This document shows, piece after piece, positions 10,585 through 20,870 of a DNA stretch of 64,000 bases. Both the position numbers and the translations under genes were made by a program. This DNA is from Terebella lapidaria. Taxonomy: Eukaryota > Annelida > Polychaeta > Terebellida > Terebellidae. Each line of letters starts with the position of its first letter. Positions within the stretch are counted from its first letter, which is position 1. The stretch lies in contig OX424555.1 of NCBI GenBank assembly GCA_949152475.1, positions 13,658,868 to 13,722,867 of the forward strand. The letters are read 5' to 3'. Below the pieces are notes generated by a model, which saw nothing but the letters and a program-made list of their open reading frames with translations, had not been told where the DNA came from and ran no database searches.

Positions 10585-11727
10585 AAAGGTTACCGGACAA
10601 TACATATTTCAGATATTAGTATTTTGTACCGTGACCTCGAAAATAAGGTCATTGGCCAATTCAAGGACACAATAATATTCAGCATATGTCATTTCTAGTA
10701 TGTCCACAATTGATTCCTAAGCTGTAACGTTAATAATAAACGAAATATTAGCCATATGTCCTGTGACCTTGAAAATTAGGTCAAAGGTTAAGTTCAAGGT
10801 CATGACAATGTTCAGAATATATCATTTTCTATATGTCCACAATTGATTGTGAAGCTGTAAAGTCGATAAAAAGCGAGATATCAGCCATTTCGTTCTATGA
10901 CCTTGCGAATGAGGTCAAAGGTCAAATTCAAGGTCATAGCAATATTCAGCATACGATGTATATCATTTCCTATATGTTCATAATCGATTCCTAAGCTGTA
11001 AAGTTGATAATAAGCGAGATATTAGCCATTTTGTCCTGTGACCTTGAAAATGAGGTCAAAGGTCAAAATCAACGTCATCAGAATTTTCGGCATATATCAT
11101 TCCTATATGTCCACAATTAATTCCTAAGCTGTAAAGTCGATATTAAGCGCGATATTAGACATTTTGTGCTCTGACCTTGAAACCGAGGTCAGAGGTCGAA
11201 TTCAAGGTCACGAGAATATTCCGCATATATCATTTCCTATATGTCCACAATTGATTCCTAGTCTCTGATCTCAATATTAAGTGAGATATTAGGTATAATA
11301 TGTCCCATTATAAAGCATAGGAGAATTTAACATGGAAAAGTCCCATTTGGGCCAAGTTTGGGCCAAATTGGCCCACTTCGAGCGATTCAAGCGCAACGAA
11401 ATTTATAGACATCATAGGAATACATATGAGGAGTGTTATGTATCAAAAAGAAAAAAAGTTACTGAACAGATTTTAATAAAATGGCCGCCAAAGTCCAAAA
11501 TTAGGCATTTTTTGTCCAAAACGGCCGCCATTTTGAAAAAAAATTGCGAAAATCAAAAAACTAAAAAATACCTCCCTCTCGAAATATTTTTAGGCCTTTT
11601 TGTGCAAAATTTGAGAAAAGAACGATCGCAAACTTTAAAGATAAAATTGTTGACGGACGCCGGACGGACGGACGCCGGACGCAACGCCATGGCAATAGGT
11701 TATCGGACCATAGGTCCGGTAACCTAA
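10585..11727. mobile_element. 1.1-kb element with AGGTTACCGGAC ends
   Basis: The segment starts AGGTTACCGGAC and ends GTCCGGTAACCT. The right end also holds the near-palindrome GGTTATCGGACCATAGGTCC. Its body is a ~135-bp tandem array followed by a GGACGCCGGACGGACGG tract. The same right-end sequence occurs inverted at 20,729-20,870. No coding region is seen. The target duplication is unclear. Confidence 0.5.
10620..11300 (+). repeat. Five ~135-bp tandem units rich in AGGTCA half-sites
   Basis: Units recur near 10,629, 10,762, 10,899, 11,038 and 11,171. Each has GTGACCTTGAAAATGAGGTC-like text, then CATATATCATTTCCTATATG and a CCACAATTGATTCCTAAGCT segment. AGGTCAAAGGTCA, a perfect DR1 arrangement of nuclear-receptor half-sites, is present at 10,912-10,924 and 11,053-11,065. 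It is degenerate in the others. Confidence 0.75.
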
Positions 11728-12083
11728 CAATGATAAGAAGCCCAAATTCAAGTCTCCATAGCTCCGTCCCAGAACAATATGAACCGGGCGTCACAGGGAA
11801 GAATCCGTTGGATCTTCCCAAGGTTTTCTGGTTGGAGGATGGCCTCAAGGTTTCCTTGCATCTCATGGACGGACGCCGGACGGACGGACGCCGGACGCAA
11901 CGCCATGGCAATAGGTTATCGGACCATAGGTCCGGTAACCTAACAATGATAAGAAGCCCAAATTCAAGTCTCCATAGCTCCGTCCCAGAACAATATGAAC
12001 CGGGCGTCACAGGGAAGAATCCGTTGGATCTTCCCAAGGTTTTCTGGTTGGAGGATGGCCTCAAGGTTTCCTTGCATCTCATC
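11652..12083 (+). repeat. Perfect or near-perfect 216-bp tandem duplication
   Basis: Bases 11,652-11,867 are repeated at 11,868-12,083 with no difference that I can see. The unit spans the right end of the AGGTTACCGGAC element and the adjoining start of the DIRS-type remnant. The duplication is therefore later than the insertion, and very recent or an assembly effect. Confidence 0.85.
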
Positions 12084-12460
12084 CCTTCCTTCCTAGTAAA
12101 AACTCAGCTTGCCTTCTCTCCATCGTTGGCCTTCACGATCCCTGCCTTGGCTTCGTCCTTAGGCCCGAATCTGATAAAAGACTGTATTCTATGCTCGGTG
12201 TGGGTTTTGCGCTTGTTACTTAAGTGAACAAAAAATCTGTTTGTGAACAAAAAAACGTCTGTTGTTCATATCGCATCAGTCAATATTCCACCGAGACATA
12301 CGTTCGCTTCCTATTCGTCCTGGATTCAAAAGTGTATCCAAATTTGTTATGACCTGGCCAAGCAGGACTCCACTTGTTCGTTTGAGGTAAGTGCCCATGA
12401 CGTTAGAGCCATGGCAGCCTCCCTATATGGGATGTGTTCCTCTCGATCAAGTGATGTTGA
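11728..12460 (+). pseudogene. Tyrosine recombinase fragment of a DIRS-type retroelement (fossil, broken)
   Basis: Plus-strand frames read VSLHLIPSFLVKTQ, LIKDCILCSVWVLRLLLK, HTFASYSSWIQKCIQICYDLA and FEVSAHDVRAMAASL. This is the C-terminal half of the tyrosine recombinase of DIRS/Ngaro-like elements, with the conserved 'CPVRALR', 'WI' and 'AHDVRALA' blocks in order. Only this fragment remains. It is broken in a few places and has no recognisable reverse transcriptase beside it. It lies inside the 8,255-13,609 element and is cut at its left by the AGGTTACCGGAC element. Confidence 0.7.
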
Positions 12461-13330
12461 TGGCAATCCCATAACACCTTTACCTCTTTCTACCGTAGGG
12501 ACTAGATATGGACGAGATGTGAGGGTTACCACCTCAAGCCCGTGGTAGCCGTGCACGGTGTCGTCACCCTGTGAGGTGGATGTGGCCCACCTGATATACG
12601 TTGCGTTCCCTTGTACATATGTTGCTGTTCCACGGTTTCGAGTTAAGGTTCGTTAGGGAACCCACTGGAACCTGTTTTTCTAAGAGTGAATAATATGTAT
12701 CTTGCTGTGCAGAAAAGTCGCAGTTTTCATCAGAGCGACATTGTGAAAGCTGCCACTAGAAATGAGATGCATAAATATCAGTGACCTGGAAAGAATACTC
12801 ATGATTTAGTGATCCAGTACTGAGTTAGTGGCACACATGTAATTTGAGTGCATGAATGGCGTATCTCATTCCAACGAAAAGACATTTTGAACGTAATTCG
12901 TGGATGAGATTTCGCATTATACTCTATAATTATCTCAAACACACACTTTGGGAGGGGGAGTCGATATTCGACATTGTCGTCGAGTTACTTCTTTTCTCCA
13001 TCCACATAGATCTAACATATTCAATATTTCTGGAAAACGTGTCCAGGCATTGCTCAACCAACTCGTTCACAATCCCAGCGATTCAATGGAAATTGTCATC
13101 CCTAGAGCGCATACAGGCCATGCGTGTCAAGAGGGTTGATTTTATCATCATTTCATCATCAACTCATTAGACAAAATCGATAGGTACATACATCAAATGC
13201 GTATGCAACAATCATCAAAATCGTATGAGAAATGGGACCTGTAGAACGCTCTACACAAATTTATTTGGGGTGGAGTGAATCCATAGTATCTGCCGACCTA
13301 CGTTTGAGGAATACAATGACACACCGACGA
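12461..13330. other. No gene seen
   Basis: Interior of the large element between the DIRS-type remnant and the right array. Two overlapping short frames (12,856-13,170) show no recognisable domain. Confidence 0.4.
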
Positions 13331-13337
13331 CGAGTTA

Positions 13338-13571
13338 GTAACTCGCCACGGCAAGATAGTAACTCGCCACGGCGAGATAGCTAACTCGCCACGGCGAGAT
13401 AGTTACTCGCCACGGCGAGATAGTAACTCGCCACGGCGAGATAGCTAACTCGCCACGGCGAGATAGTAACTCGCCACGGCAAGATAGCTAACTCGCCACG
13501 GCGAGATAGCTAACTCGCCACGGCGAGATACTAACTCGCCACGGCGAGATACTAACTCGCCACGGCGAGAT
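13338..13571 (-). repeat. Right terminal array, 11 palindromic units, inverted
   Basis: Eleven units of TAACTCGCCACGGCGAGATAG type, the reverse complement of the left array at 8,293-8,547, with the same CTCGCC arms and the same 21/22-bp alternation. They run into the outer TIR at 13,590-13,609 through an A/T run. Confidence 0.9.
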
Positions 13572-13747
13572 AAAAAAAATTTTTTGCATGGCGGTAATAC
13601 GCTTCCGTAGTTTATAGTCTTTCGTATGCAATGATTTATGAAGTCCGAAAATTAATATTGTTGCAAATGCTTCCGTTTTAGACTCACCATCATCTGCACT
13701 TTCTTGAATGCATACCATTGCTAAGTTTTCATCGAGTCGACACACAG

Positions 13748-14990
13748 CAAGCCAGGATTTTGTTCAGAAATAAGGTAAGCCGAAATGGTAAGCTGATCCT
13801 ACAAACAATGATTCAGAATATAATGCTGAGGGCATGATTCATCCCTTTCCAAAACAGGGCTTTCCGCTTCTGAAGAAATGCCCAGAGCAGAGCGCGGGTA
13901 ATCGTGTCCAACAAATGGCTTACATTATAAGTGTATGTGGATAGAAAGGTTACAGCATAGTAATAAAACGCGTTATCATGGTTATGAGGTTGGATGAGAC
14001 CGCCATGGCAAGCACACACTAAAAAGTGCTAAATCGATTGAATAGCCCAAATATTCACAGAGCTGCATTACAAATCTAAGTATTGACTGATGTCCGGCAG
14101 TTGTAAACTTTTTCATTTGCTTAAAATACAGTATAAAATACCCTGTTTGACACCTATGTTTTTTACACACATAGACTGAATAAACCAGATGGACCTCCAT
14201 GAAATTATCCGTGGCTTAAAAAAAGTAAAGCATTTCCTTATAACTCCTAACCTTTTTAGAGACGACAGGGGAAAAGGAAAGTACTGGTAGACCAGTTGCA
14301 CCGGAAGCAAGAAAACGGCAAGAGAGATCTCGTCATCAGAAACAACGCCATTGTCTCCTTACCTTACCACGCATACCCATCCTGAACAAATCCTCTACTG
14401 AACCTTCTCCTGTTCAGCTATGGATTACACTAAAATCCTAGACAAAACATATTGGAAACATTCTCAAGTGAACAATAAGCCAACAAACTGTATTGAACTG
14501 TGCCCTATAAATGCTTGCTCCATTGCAAACAAAGAAATTTGCCTATACGAACTTACATTGGATTACAGTCCAGATATTCTAGCAGTAACTGAAAGCTGGC
14601 TAAAAATAAACGAACTAGACACAACAACTATTCGTTCAATTCTGCGGACACTTATGCTATTGTACACACACCATGTGAATCAGTAGGGGGTGGAGTAGCA
14701 GTAATCGATACATCTCACTTGAACATCGTAAAAAATACTGACATCAATCATACGTACAGGTACATAGTACATAGAGTGTAGAGTGTACTCTCAAAGGCTA
14801 TTCTACCTTACGACTGCTCCTGATTTTCAGATCTCCATCTACTAGAAAACACAAACTACCATCAGGAATTTTTCTCCTACATAATTGTGAAGGAAGACAT
14901 TCTCTACGCAAATTATTGAAGATTATATTTACACCGTTTTTGGTCAGTGATGAGTGCTCAGATCTCAGAGGTTGGGACCTAGCAGATATC
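13748..14990. repeat. Old duplicated block, second copy (partner 1-1,183)
   Basis: The sequence aligns with the window start from CAAGCCAGGATTTTGTTCAG through the LINE remnant to ATATGGTCAGGACCTCGG at about 15,010. Here it lacks the 1.4-kb insertion seen at 1,184-2,594, so it preserves the empty site. Divergence is well above 10% by eye. Confidence 0.8.
14420..14900 (+). pseudogene. LINE endonuclease remnant, copy 2 (L2/CR1-like)
   Basis: The best-kept piece is an 88-codon frame, 14,420-14,686. It has NACSIANKEICLYELTLDY followed by SPDILAVTESWLKINELDTT, the first two conserved blocks of LINE apurinic-type endonucleases (NxRSxxNK and DIxxxTETWL, with the catalytic glutamate in TES). The frame then breaks. 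Downstream text near 14,780-14,870 keeps a weak ECxLxxxxxxLRLLLIFRxPS block in other frames. No reverse transcriptase region follows. The fragment is shared with the copy at 640-1,060 and so is older than the block duplication. Confidence 0.7.
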
Positions 14991-15009
14991 TTAACCATAT
15001 GGTCAGGAC

Positions 15010-15650
15010 CTCGGTTACAACAATTATGTGTTGTATGGTTGAGCGATCTCAGATCTGTGGCATTTTGCTCCCCAGAACTGATATCGCGATGCAATGACAG
15101 TCAAGAAAATGACGAATGATTTTGCATTCATGTAATGAATGTTTAGTAAGAGCAATTATGTGAGAAAAACAGTGGTCTGTAAAAAATTGTCTTGACAGAA
15201 AAACACAACGGATCCAAAGGATATCCACGTAATTGGCGTACATCGTTATTATCCAAAGAATATACAAAGACTTGCAGAGAGAGTAAGTGGTCATTGTTTC
15301 ATCAAAGCACAAATGGATACCGACAAACAGACAAATTCCGATTCCAAGACCGAATCCATGAACGAAGTTTTACAAGTTCAGTATAAGTGGTCAAATCCGA
15401 GAGATACTACCAGTATCATACTCAGAGCCATGTGAATATCGCAGACACCCAGCCAGCTGAGTGTGAGATCAGGTGCCCCGGAAGAGTGAGCATCTCCTGC
15501 CCCGCATGCAGGATACCTCACACCTGACATACAAACATATGTGAATGTAACTCTATTAGAAACGATTACGTTTATGATATTGTACCAGTTATACCAGTTA
15601 TAGCTTACAAAGGCTTCTAGTCATAATTATAAATTACACTCGTTGCAGCA
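15010..15650. repeat. Duplicated block, second of three copies
   Basis: Continuation of the duplicated block, matching 2,596-3,000 and 24,215-24,660. Includes TGGTTGAGCGATCTCAGATC and TTGTCTTGACAGAAAAACAC. No conserved reading frame. Confidence 0.65.
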
Positions 15651-15918
15651 GTCGGTCCACATGAGCGGATTAGGCTGTATGCGTGAAAGTGACCACGACT
15701 CTACTCAAGCGAGTTGGCGATCTGACTTTCCTCAGGTGTTGAACTCAATGGGAATCATGTCATACACTCAACTCTGAAAATTTAGCAAGCAAGTTATTGT
15801 TTGTCGTGGCTCAATAATATATGGGGCTTACAATTTCGGGGGCCAAACTTTTGTCGACGTGCATAGGCCTACTAGTAGAATTTTAAAAGATTATTGGCAG
15901 TGAGTTTCAGGAACTTAT
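15651..15918. other. No gene seen
   Basis: Short spacer with nothing recognisable. Confidence 0.4.
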
Positions 15919-16068
15919 CACTTATTGTTGTGCAAGTATCAAACAACACAGTCCTTATCATTGTTACCTATTGCATACATTCCGTTATCTATTCACTTAA
16001 TGTTGTGCATGTATCAAACAACACAGTCCTTAACATTGTTATCTGTTGCATACATTCCGTTATCTATA
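15919..16068 (+). repeat. Two 75-bp tandem units
   Basis: CACTTATTGTTGTGCAAGTA and CACTTAATGTTGTGCATGTA begin two units, each continuing TCAAACAACACAGTCCTTA and GCATACATTCCGTTATCTA. They differ at a handful of bases. Confidence 0.85.
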
Positions 16069-16069
16069 T

Positions 16070-17400
16070 TCATAGGCTAAATAAATCCTCGCTCTAACAT
16101 AGAATAATTTGTCAAACAGACATCTAGCAACACATACCAAATTTGAAATAGATTTGATCAGGATTTGCGGAGATGTGGACAAAAACATACACCGGTATGG
16201 TTTGTGAGACAATGAAAATTCCAAGGCGATTCCCCACCTTAGCTGCCTGCTGCATGGGCGAACAAGTTTATGCTTATGTGGTATGGTTTCTGTATGAGGT
16301 GGTATTACTTGTATTTCTCTACAGAAGTGGGTCTTGTCACACATATGATTCCATTCGTTCGACTGGGTCTTCTTTGATAATGTAAGCAAAATACTTCTGC
16401 TATCTCTGGAACAATGTTAATTCAGTCCGACCTGCTCGCCTATGAATCTTGCTTTTCGTTACCAACGGAACATTAATATCGCTGGTATCCGCATACACAG
16501 GGATGTAAATAAATGCATTCCATCGTAGTATTCCAAAATGTGTGTGCAATATAAGTAATAAAATTTACAACTGACACGTCAAGCACGAAATACTCATTCT
16601 ACATCCCACATCTACAACCGATTCACCGGAGGGAATGCTATAACTCAATAAACTGCACAAGTACTACCATAATATGATATCAATGTAAGTTTCAATTAAT
16701 TGTGAAGGAGATCGACATAGAAAGATAGTGCAATGCTATAATCATGGTACCTGTATTTTTAGGGAATGTTATGACTCATGCACAAATACCACCATAATAT
16801 GATATCAAATAAGTGCAATGCTATATTCATAATACTAGTATTTCTAATATAACTTTATCCTTACGATATTACTTGATTTATATAATGATTGGCGACATGT
16901 TTTCTCTTATTGGTTTGAGTGTTTCATATAGTAAGAAAGGCATCATCAAGCATACCTTGCACAAGTAAAAAAACCCGAAAACAATCGCCCACTGTTTATC
17001 ATGTTTATTGATGAGCTGGTCAAGATGTGCTAGTACATACAGATTATTTCGTTCCTTCCTCTGCCAATAATCCGAGTTCAAATCTTGACCCAGAGGTCCA
17101 CAGAGGGTGACGACTAAACCTCTCCTTTTATTGATTCGCTTCCTTAGGCACGGTAATAAAGCAGGATTTACTGGTGTTTTCCTCGGGATCATTTAATTGA
17201 GGGTGGCCCGTTTGAAGCTATTGGGCACGGAACAGTGCAGGAATAAGCCGAGAGGTTATGATAGTAGTCGCTGCGAGAATAGTTCTGGGCAGCAGATTTT
17301 GCAGGTGGAATTGCAAAACCTAAAGATGAAATACTGGAGATGGTGATATATCCTTAGTGCTAATAATATATTTTCTATGTCGACCTCCTAAAAATTCAAC
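16070..17400. repeat. Duplicated block (partner 5,191-6,340)
   Basis: Aligns with 5,200-6,340 in the same orientation (CTGTATGAGGTGGTATTACTTG; GGTGGCCCGTTTGAAGCTAT). It contains local extra sequence near 16,700-16,830, where a ~75-bp stretch (ACCATAATATGATATCAA) is repeated. No gene. Confidence 0.7.
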
Positions 17401-17572
17401 ACTACTGTCTTTCACTTAAGCGGCCATCAGACAGTCCTGGTGTGACAATGGTACACAACGACAGATATGTGCCGGTGGATCGGGATAACACCGGCGAATA
17501 CTGGGGCGTTTTTCGCAATAAATTGATTTCCAGTTACATAATATACCCGGACACACTCATGGTGTAGTCCCG

Positions 17573-17780
17573 ATGAATATCAAGGTATCTCCAAGGTGTT
17601 CGCCGGTTCGTCAAGGTGGAGCCCTGATACCTCCACGGTTAGTCAAAGTAGTATTCCGGTATGCCCAGGTAGTATCACTGTTTGTCCCGATAGGCCCCGG
17701 TGGTATCACGGTTTGTCCCGGTGGCGTCACCATTCGTCATGGCAATGTCCCGGTTTGTCTTGGTGGTGCTACGGTCGTAC
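17573..17780 (+). repeat. 21-bp degenerate minisatellite
   Basis: Units such as CCGGTGGTATCACGGTTTGTC, CCGGTGGCGTCACCATTCGTC and TTGGTGGTGCTACGGTCGTAC (21 bp each) follow head to tail, with more decayed units to the left. Because 21 is a multiple of three, the frame at 17,573-17,965 stays open across it. That openness is not evidence of coding. Confidence 0.7.
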
Positions 17781-17886
17781 CCCCGATGGCCGATCCAGTG
17801 GCGCTTACTCTATATAAACTTGCCGTTCCAGTTCGTGATCCAGTATCTCTGCTTCAGTTCCACGAAGCGACAATGCCTGTGATCTG

Positions 17887-18258
17887 TTGTTATCATCTGT
17901 CAACATTTACGTCATGCTTGGCCGTGGCAAGTGGATACCAATTGAAGTCCGCAAGACGAAACTGAAAGTGGCTTTGGCTCCTGCTGCTGATTCTGAAAAC
18001 TCATCCGATGTCGAGTGTCAGGGAGCCTTCCCGCCTCCAAAACAGGCAGCAGTACGCGACACGTCTCCGCCGAAACGGAAGAGACAGCGAACTCCCGCTC
18101 TTGTACTGCCTGATGAATAGCAGGCACATAAGGCCGGATTGCTCAAAGACCATGTATTCCCATATGCCCAGGGTCTGAAGAAATATAAAGACACCTCACT
18201 GAAGACAAAAACCTCTGCATCGAAAGCAGAAGAGCTGGGGATATCAGACAAAGGCTGA
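17887..18258 (+). pseudogene. Possible N-terminal coding piece upstream of the Crypton recombinase
   Basis: A 77-codon frame contains GRGKWIPIEVRKTKLKVAL, an acidic/serine stretch and a basic PPKRKRQR patch that could be a nuclear signal. After an in-frame TAG at 18,118 the same frame continues (LLKDHVFPYAQGLKKYKD, KAEELGISDKG) to a TGA at 18,256. The next frame over then reads LMWYESLWTRVRKLTDDRSG, which looks like a small DNA-binding helical domain. I do not recognise the protein. Its position just before the recombinase suggests it is the decayed 5' part of the same transposon or of a gene that captured it. Confidence 0.35.
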
Positions 18259-18603
18259 TTATGTGGTACGAGTCCCTATGGACTCGCGTCAGGAAGCTCA
18301 CCGATGACAGGAGTGGTTCGGCCGCCCGAGAGATAACCAAGCGCGACCAAGCGTGATATAAGCCTGTATCCTGAATATCGCCACCTTCGATACGTTTTCC
18401 CATTTCCCTTGCGAGTCTCGTTTTGAAATGTACCGCTGTCCATATCACATGGCAGCCTCGTTTTCGAAACGAGGTTTTGACAGCTGTCAATCGACACTTT
18501 CGAAGTAAACAGGCATCTGACATGGAGAGAGGAGCAGTAAAGGGGTTCGCTCATCATTCACCTGGAGAAAATGACATCGAAAAAGTAAAAGCCATCGACC
18601 ACT

Positions 18604-19404
18604 TTGAAAGCCAACAACAAAGCCGCGAAGGCCCTTCGTTCTTATTCGGATGACAGAGGGGAGGACAACAACTTCGAGTCATTTGATCTGCCTACACTGG
18701 ATGGAGTTCTCTCGACATTTTATTTTGATGCACGGACTGTAACAGGCGAACACTACAAAGCTTCCAGTCTGGAAAATCTCCGACATAGTCTGAACAGGTA
18801 TTTGAAAGCATTACCAAACAACAAAACATATGATATAATAAAAGATGACCAAGTTCGAGTGTCAAAGCCATTCAAAGCAGCTATGCGAGAACTGAAAGCC
18901 ACGGGAAATGGGGAGGTTTGTCATCATCCTTTGCAGCTGAAACAAGTCCGGGGACCGACCGAAAATATGTTGTTCAATGCCTAGACGAACTAAATAAAAA
19001 CAACACCGAGAAAGACAAGGAATCCTATACAGGCTTCATGCCAGAATGCCCAGGGGGTCCAATGTGCCCCGTTACGTCGTACCAAAAGCTTCTACCACTC
19101 TTGCATCCAGCTTGTGATAGTTTGTGGCAACGGTCCCGTGACAAGGTGACCAACAACTTGTGGTTCTACAACAAGCCTGTTAATGAGGATACACTGCGTT
19201 TATTCATGAAGCTTCTCGGTGTACAAAATAAGTCTATCTCAGGTGTACACCAATCATTCCATCCGTGTCACTGGAGCAACAATCCTGAGTAAAGAACAGT
19301 ATGGCAGCAAACAGATCATGTCTGTTAACGGACACAAATCGAAACCAGTCAAAATTTTTTTGAAATCTATATTCCATACTCATCATGCTAAACTAACTGA
19401 ATGA
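18604..19404 (+). pseudogene. Crypton-type tyrosine recombinase (DUF3504-like), copy 1, frameshifted
   Basis: The N-terminal part reads FDLPTLDGVLSTFYFDARTV, YKASSLENLRHSLNRYL and FKAAMRELKATGNGEVCHHP. This is the SAM-like arm of the Crypton recombinase family also found in ZMYM, QRICH1 and KCTD1-related vertebrate proteins. After a frameshift comes MCPVTSYQKLLPLLHPACDS, WFYNKPVNEDTLRLFMKLLG. A second shift leads to YTNHSIRVTGATILSKEQYG and IMSVNGHKS, which hold the catalytic HxxR and GH positions. The block with the first catalytic arginine (RRGxE) is absent and the expected C-terminal tyrosine is not evident. It is therefore not active. A DNA transposon, plus strand, followed directly by a second copy. 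Confidence 0.8.
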
Positions 19405-19483
19405 AACATACTCACATCAAATGTAATGAAAATAACCAGTCCTCAGGGAAATTTTGCTCATTCGAATGCACGAACTGATGCAC

Positions 19484-20183
19484 GAACTGTAACAGGCGAA
19501 CACTACAAAGCTTCCAGTCTGGAAAATCTCCGACATAGTCTGAACAGGTATTTGAAAGCATTACCAAACAACAAAGCATATGATATAATAAAATATGACC
19601 AATTTCGAGTGTCGAAGCCATTCAAAGCAGCTATGCGAGAGCTGAATGGGGAGGTTTGTCATCATCCTCCGCGGCTCTGAGAATATGCATTCTATGAACA
19701 AGGGAACCTTTGCAGCTGAAACAAGTCCGGTGACCGACCGAAAATATGTTGTTCAATGCCTAGACGAACTAAATAAAAACAACACCGAGAAAGACAAGGA
19801 ATCGTATACAGGCTTCATGCCAGAATGCCCAGGGGATCCAATGTGCCCCGTTACGTCGTACCAAAAGCTTCTACCACTCTTGCATCCAGCTTGTGATAGT
19901 TTGTGGCGACGCCCCCGTGACAAGGTGACCAACAACTTGTGGTTCTACAATAAGCCTGTTAATGAGGATACACTGCGTTCATTCATGAAGCTTCTCGGTG
20001 TACAAAATAAGTCTATCTCAGGTGTACACCAATCATTCCATCCGTGTCACTGGAGCAACAATCCTGAGTAAAGAACAGTATGGCAGCAAACAGATCATGT
20101 CTGTTAACGGACACAAATCGAAACCAGTCAATTTTTTTTCGAAAACTATATTCCATACTCATCATGCTAAACTAACTGAATGA
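19484..20183 (+). pseudogene. Crypton-type tyrosine recombinase, copy 2 (tandem duplicate)
   Basis: This copy begins inside the arm domain (TVTGEHYKASSLENLRHSLN) and repeats copy 1 at an offset of ~752 bp, with only a few per cent difference. It retains ~38 bp near 19,670-19,710 (SENMHSMNKGTFAAETS) that copy 1 lacks. Copy 1 keeps an 'ATG' stretch before GEVCHHP that is missing here. The end again has YTNHSIRVTGATILSKEQYG and NGHKS. The reading frame is broken in the middle, and the region with RRGxE is absent here too, so the loss predates the duplication. Confidence 0.8.
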
Positions 20184-20189
20184 AACATA

Positions 20190-20720
20190 CATCAAATGTA
20201 ATGAAAATAACCAGTCCTCAGGGAAATTTTGCTCATTTGAACAGGCGGTTCTCGCGTAAATACAGGAACTGTATCCATCACACACAGATGTAAACAAAGC
20301 ATAGAAGTGCGAAATAACCTTACAATTCCACGCACATCATGGTATATCACTGATTATTTTCTCACAACTACACTATATATGCACATACGAACTGGAAAAT
20401 GTACTCGATGTGGACTTTTAAGCGCGATTTGAGCATTTGTTTACATTCGGGTTCGATGGATACACTTCGTTTGTTTATTCACAAAACCGGTACAAAATGG
20501 GCACTAAAACTCGGAGGGACTGTAATCGTCAAAATCATTGAGCACACCTTTTGTTATATTGCATTAGATGTGTTTCTGGTTTCGAAAAAAAAATTGCATA
20601 CATTCGAAGGCAGTAGCTTTTAAGCCACAGAAAGATTCCTGTCACCTACCCAACTACTCGGACACAACACCAACTTAATCCAACTTGACAGAATCTCGGG
20701 TATTTACTTGTGTGAAAAAC
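20190..20720. other. No gene seen
   Basis: Downstream flank of the second recombinase copy. No recognisable domain or repeat. Confidence 0.4.
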
Positions 20721-20728
20721 TGGTTTTT

Positions 20729-20870
20729 AGGTTACCGGACCTATGGTCCGATAACCTATTGGCATGGTGTTGCGTCCGTCGTCGTCCGCATTTTTATCTT
20801 CTTTGTTTACGGGCGAATTTTTCTGAAATTTTGCACAAAAATACTAAAATATAATCAACTGAGCCGGTGT
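20729..20870 (-). repeat. End of the AGGTTACCGGAC element family, inverted
   Basis: TAGGTTACCGGACCTATGG and the following GTTGCGTCCGTCGTCGTCCG are the reverse complement of 11,640-11,727. The AAATTTTGCACAAAAA tract beyond it also matches the copy-1 flank. It is only one end, so a partial copy. Confidence 0.65.

Larger units (their letters stand above)
8255..13609. mobile_element. 5.36-kb DNA-transposon-like element with palindromic-array inverted ends
   Basis: The left end TACGGAAGCGTATTACCGCC and the right end GGCGGTAATACGCTTCCGTA are exact reverse complements. They are flanked by a 6-bp direct repeat GTTTAT (8,249-8,254 and 13,610-13,615). Just inside each end lies an array of 21-22-bp palindromic units, in opposite orientation at the two ends, so the inverted ends are about 290 bp long. 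I recognise no transposase for it. The interior carries other repeats and a DIRS-type remnant, so it is non-autonomous or filled with later insertions. A 6-bp target duplication is known for the IS3EU and Dada superfamilies, but assignment is only a guess. A second, smaller relative lies at 58,529-59,414. Confidence 0.75.

Noticed and set aside
11561-12082. 173-codon minus-strand frame
   Set aside because: It is open because the 216-bp duplication is a multiple of three. It reads the antisense of the DIRS-type remnant and has no domain.
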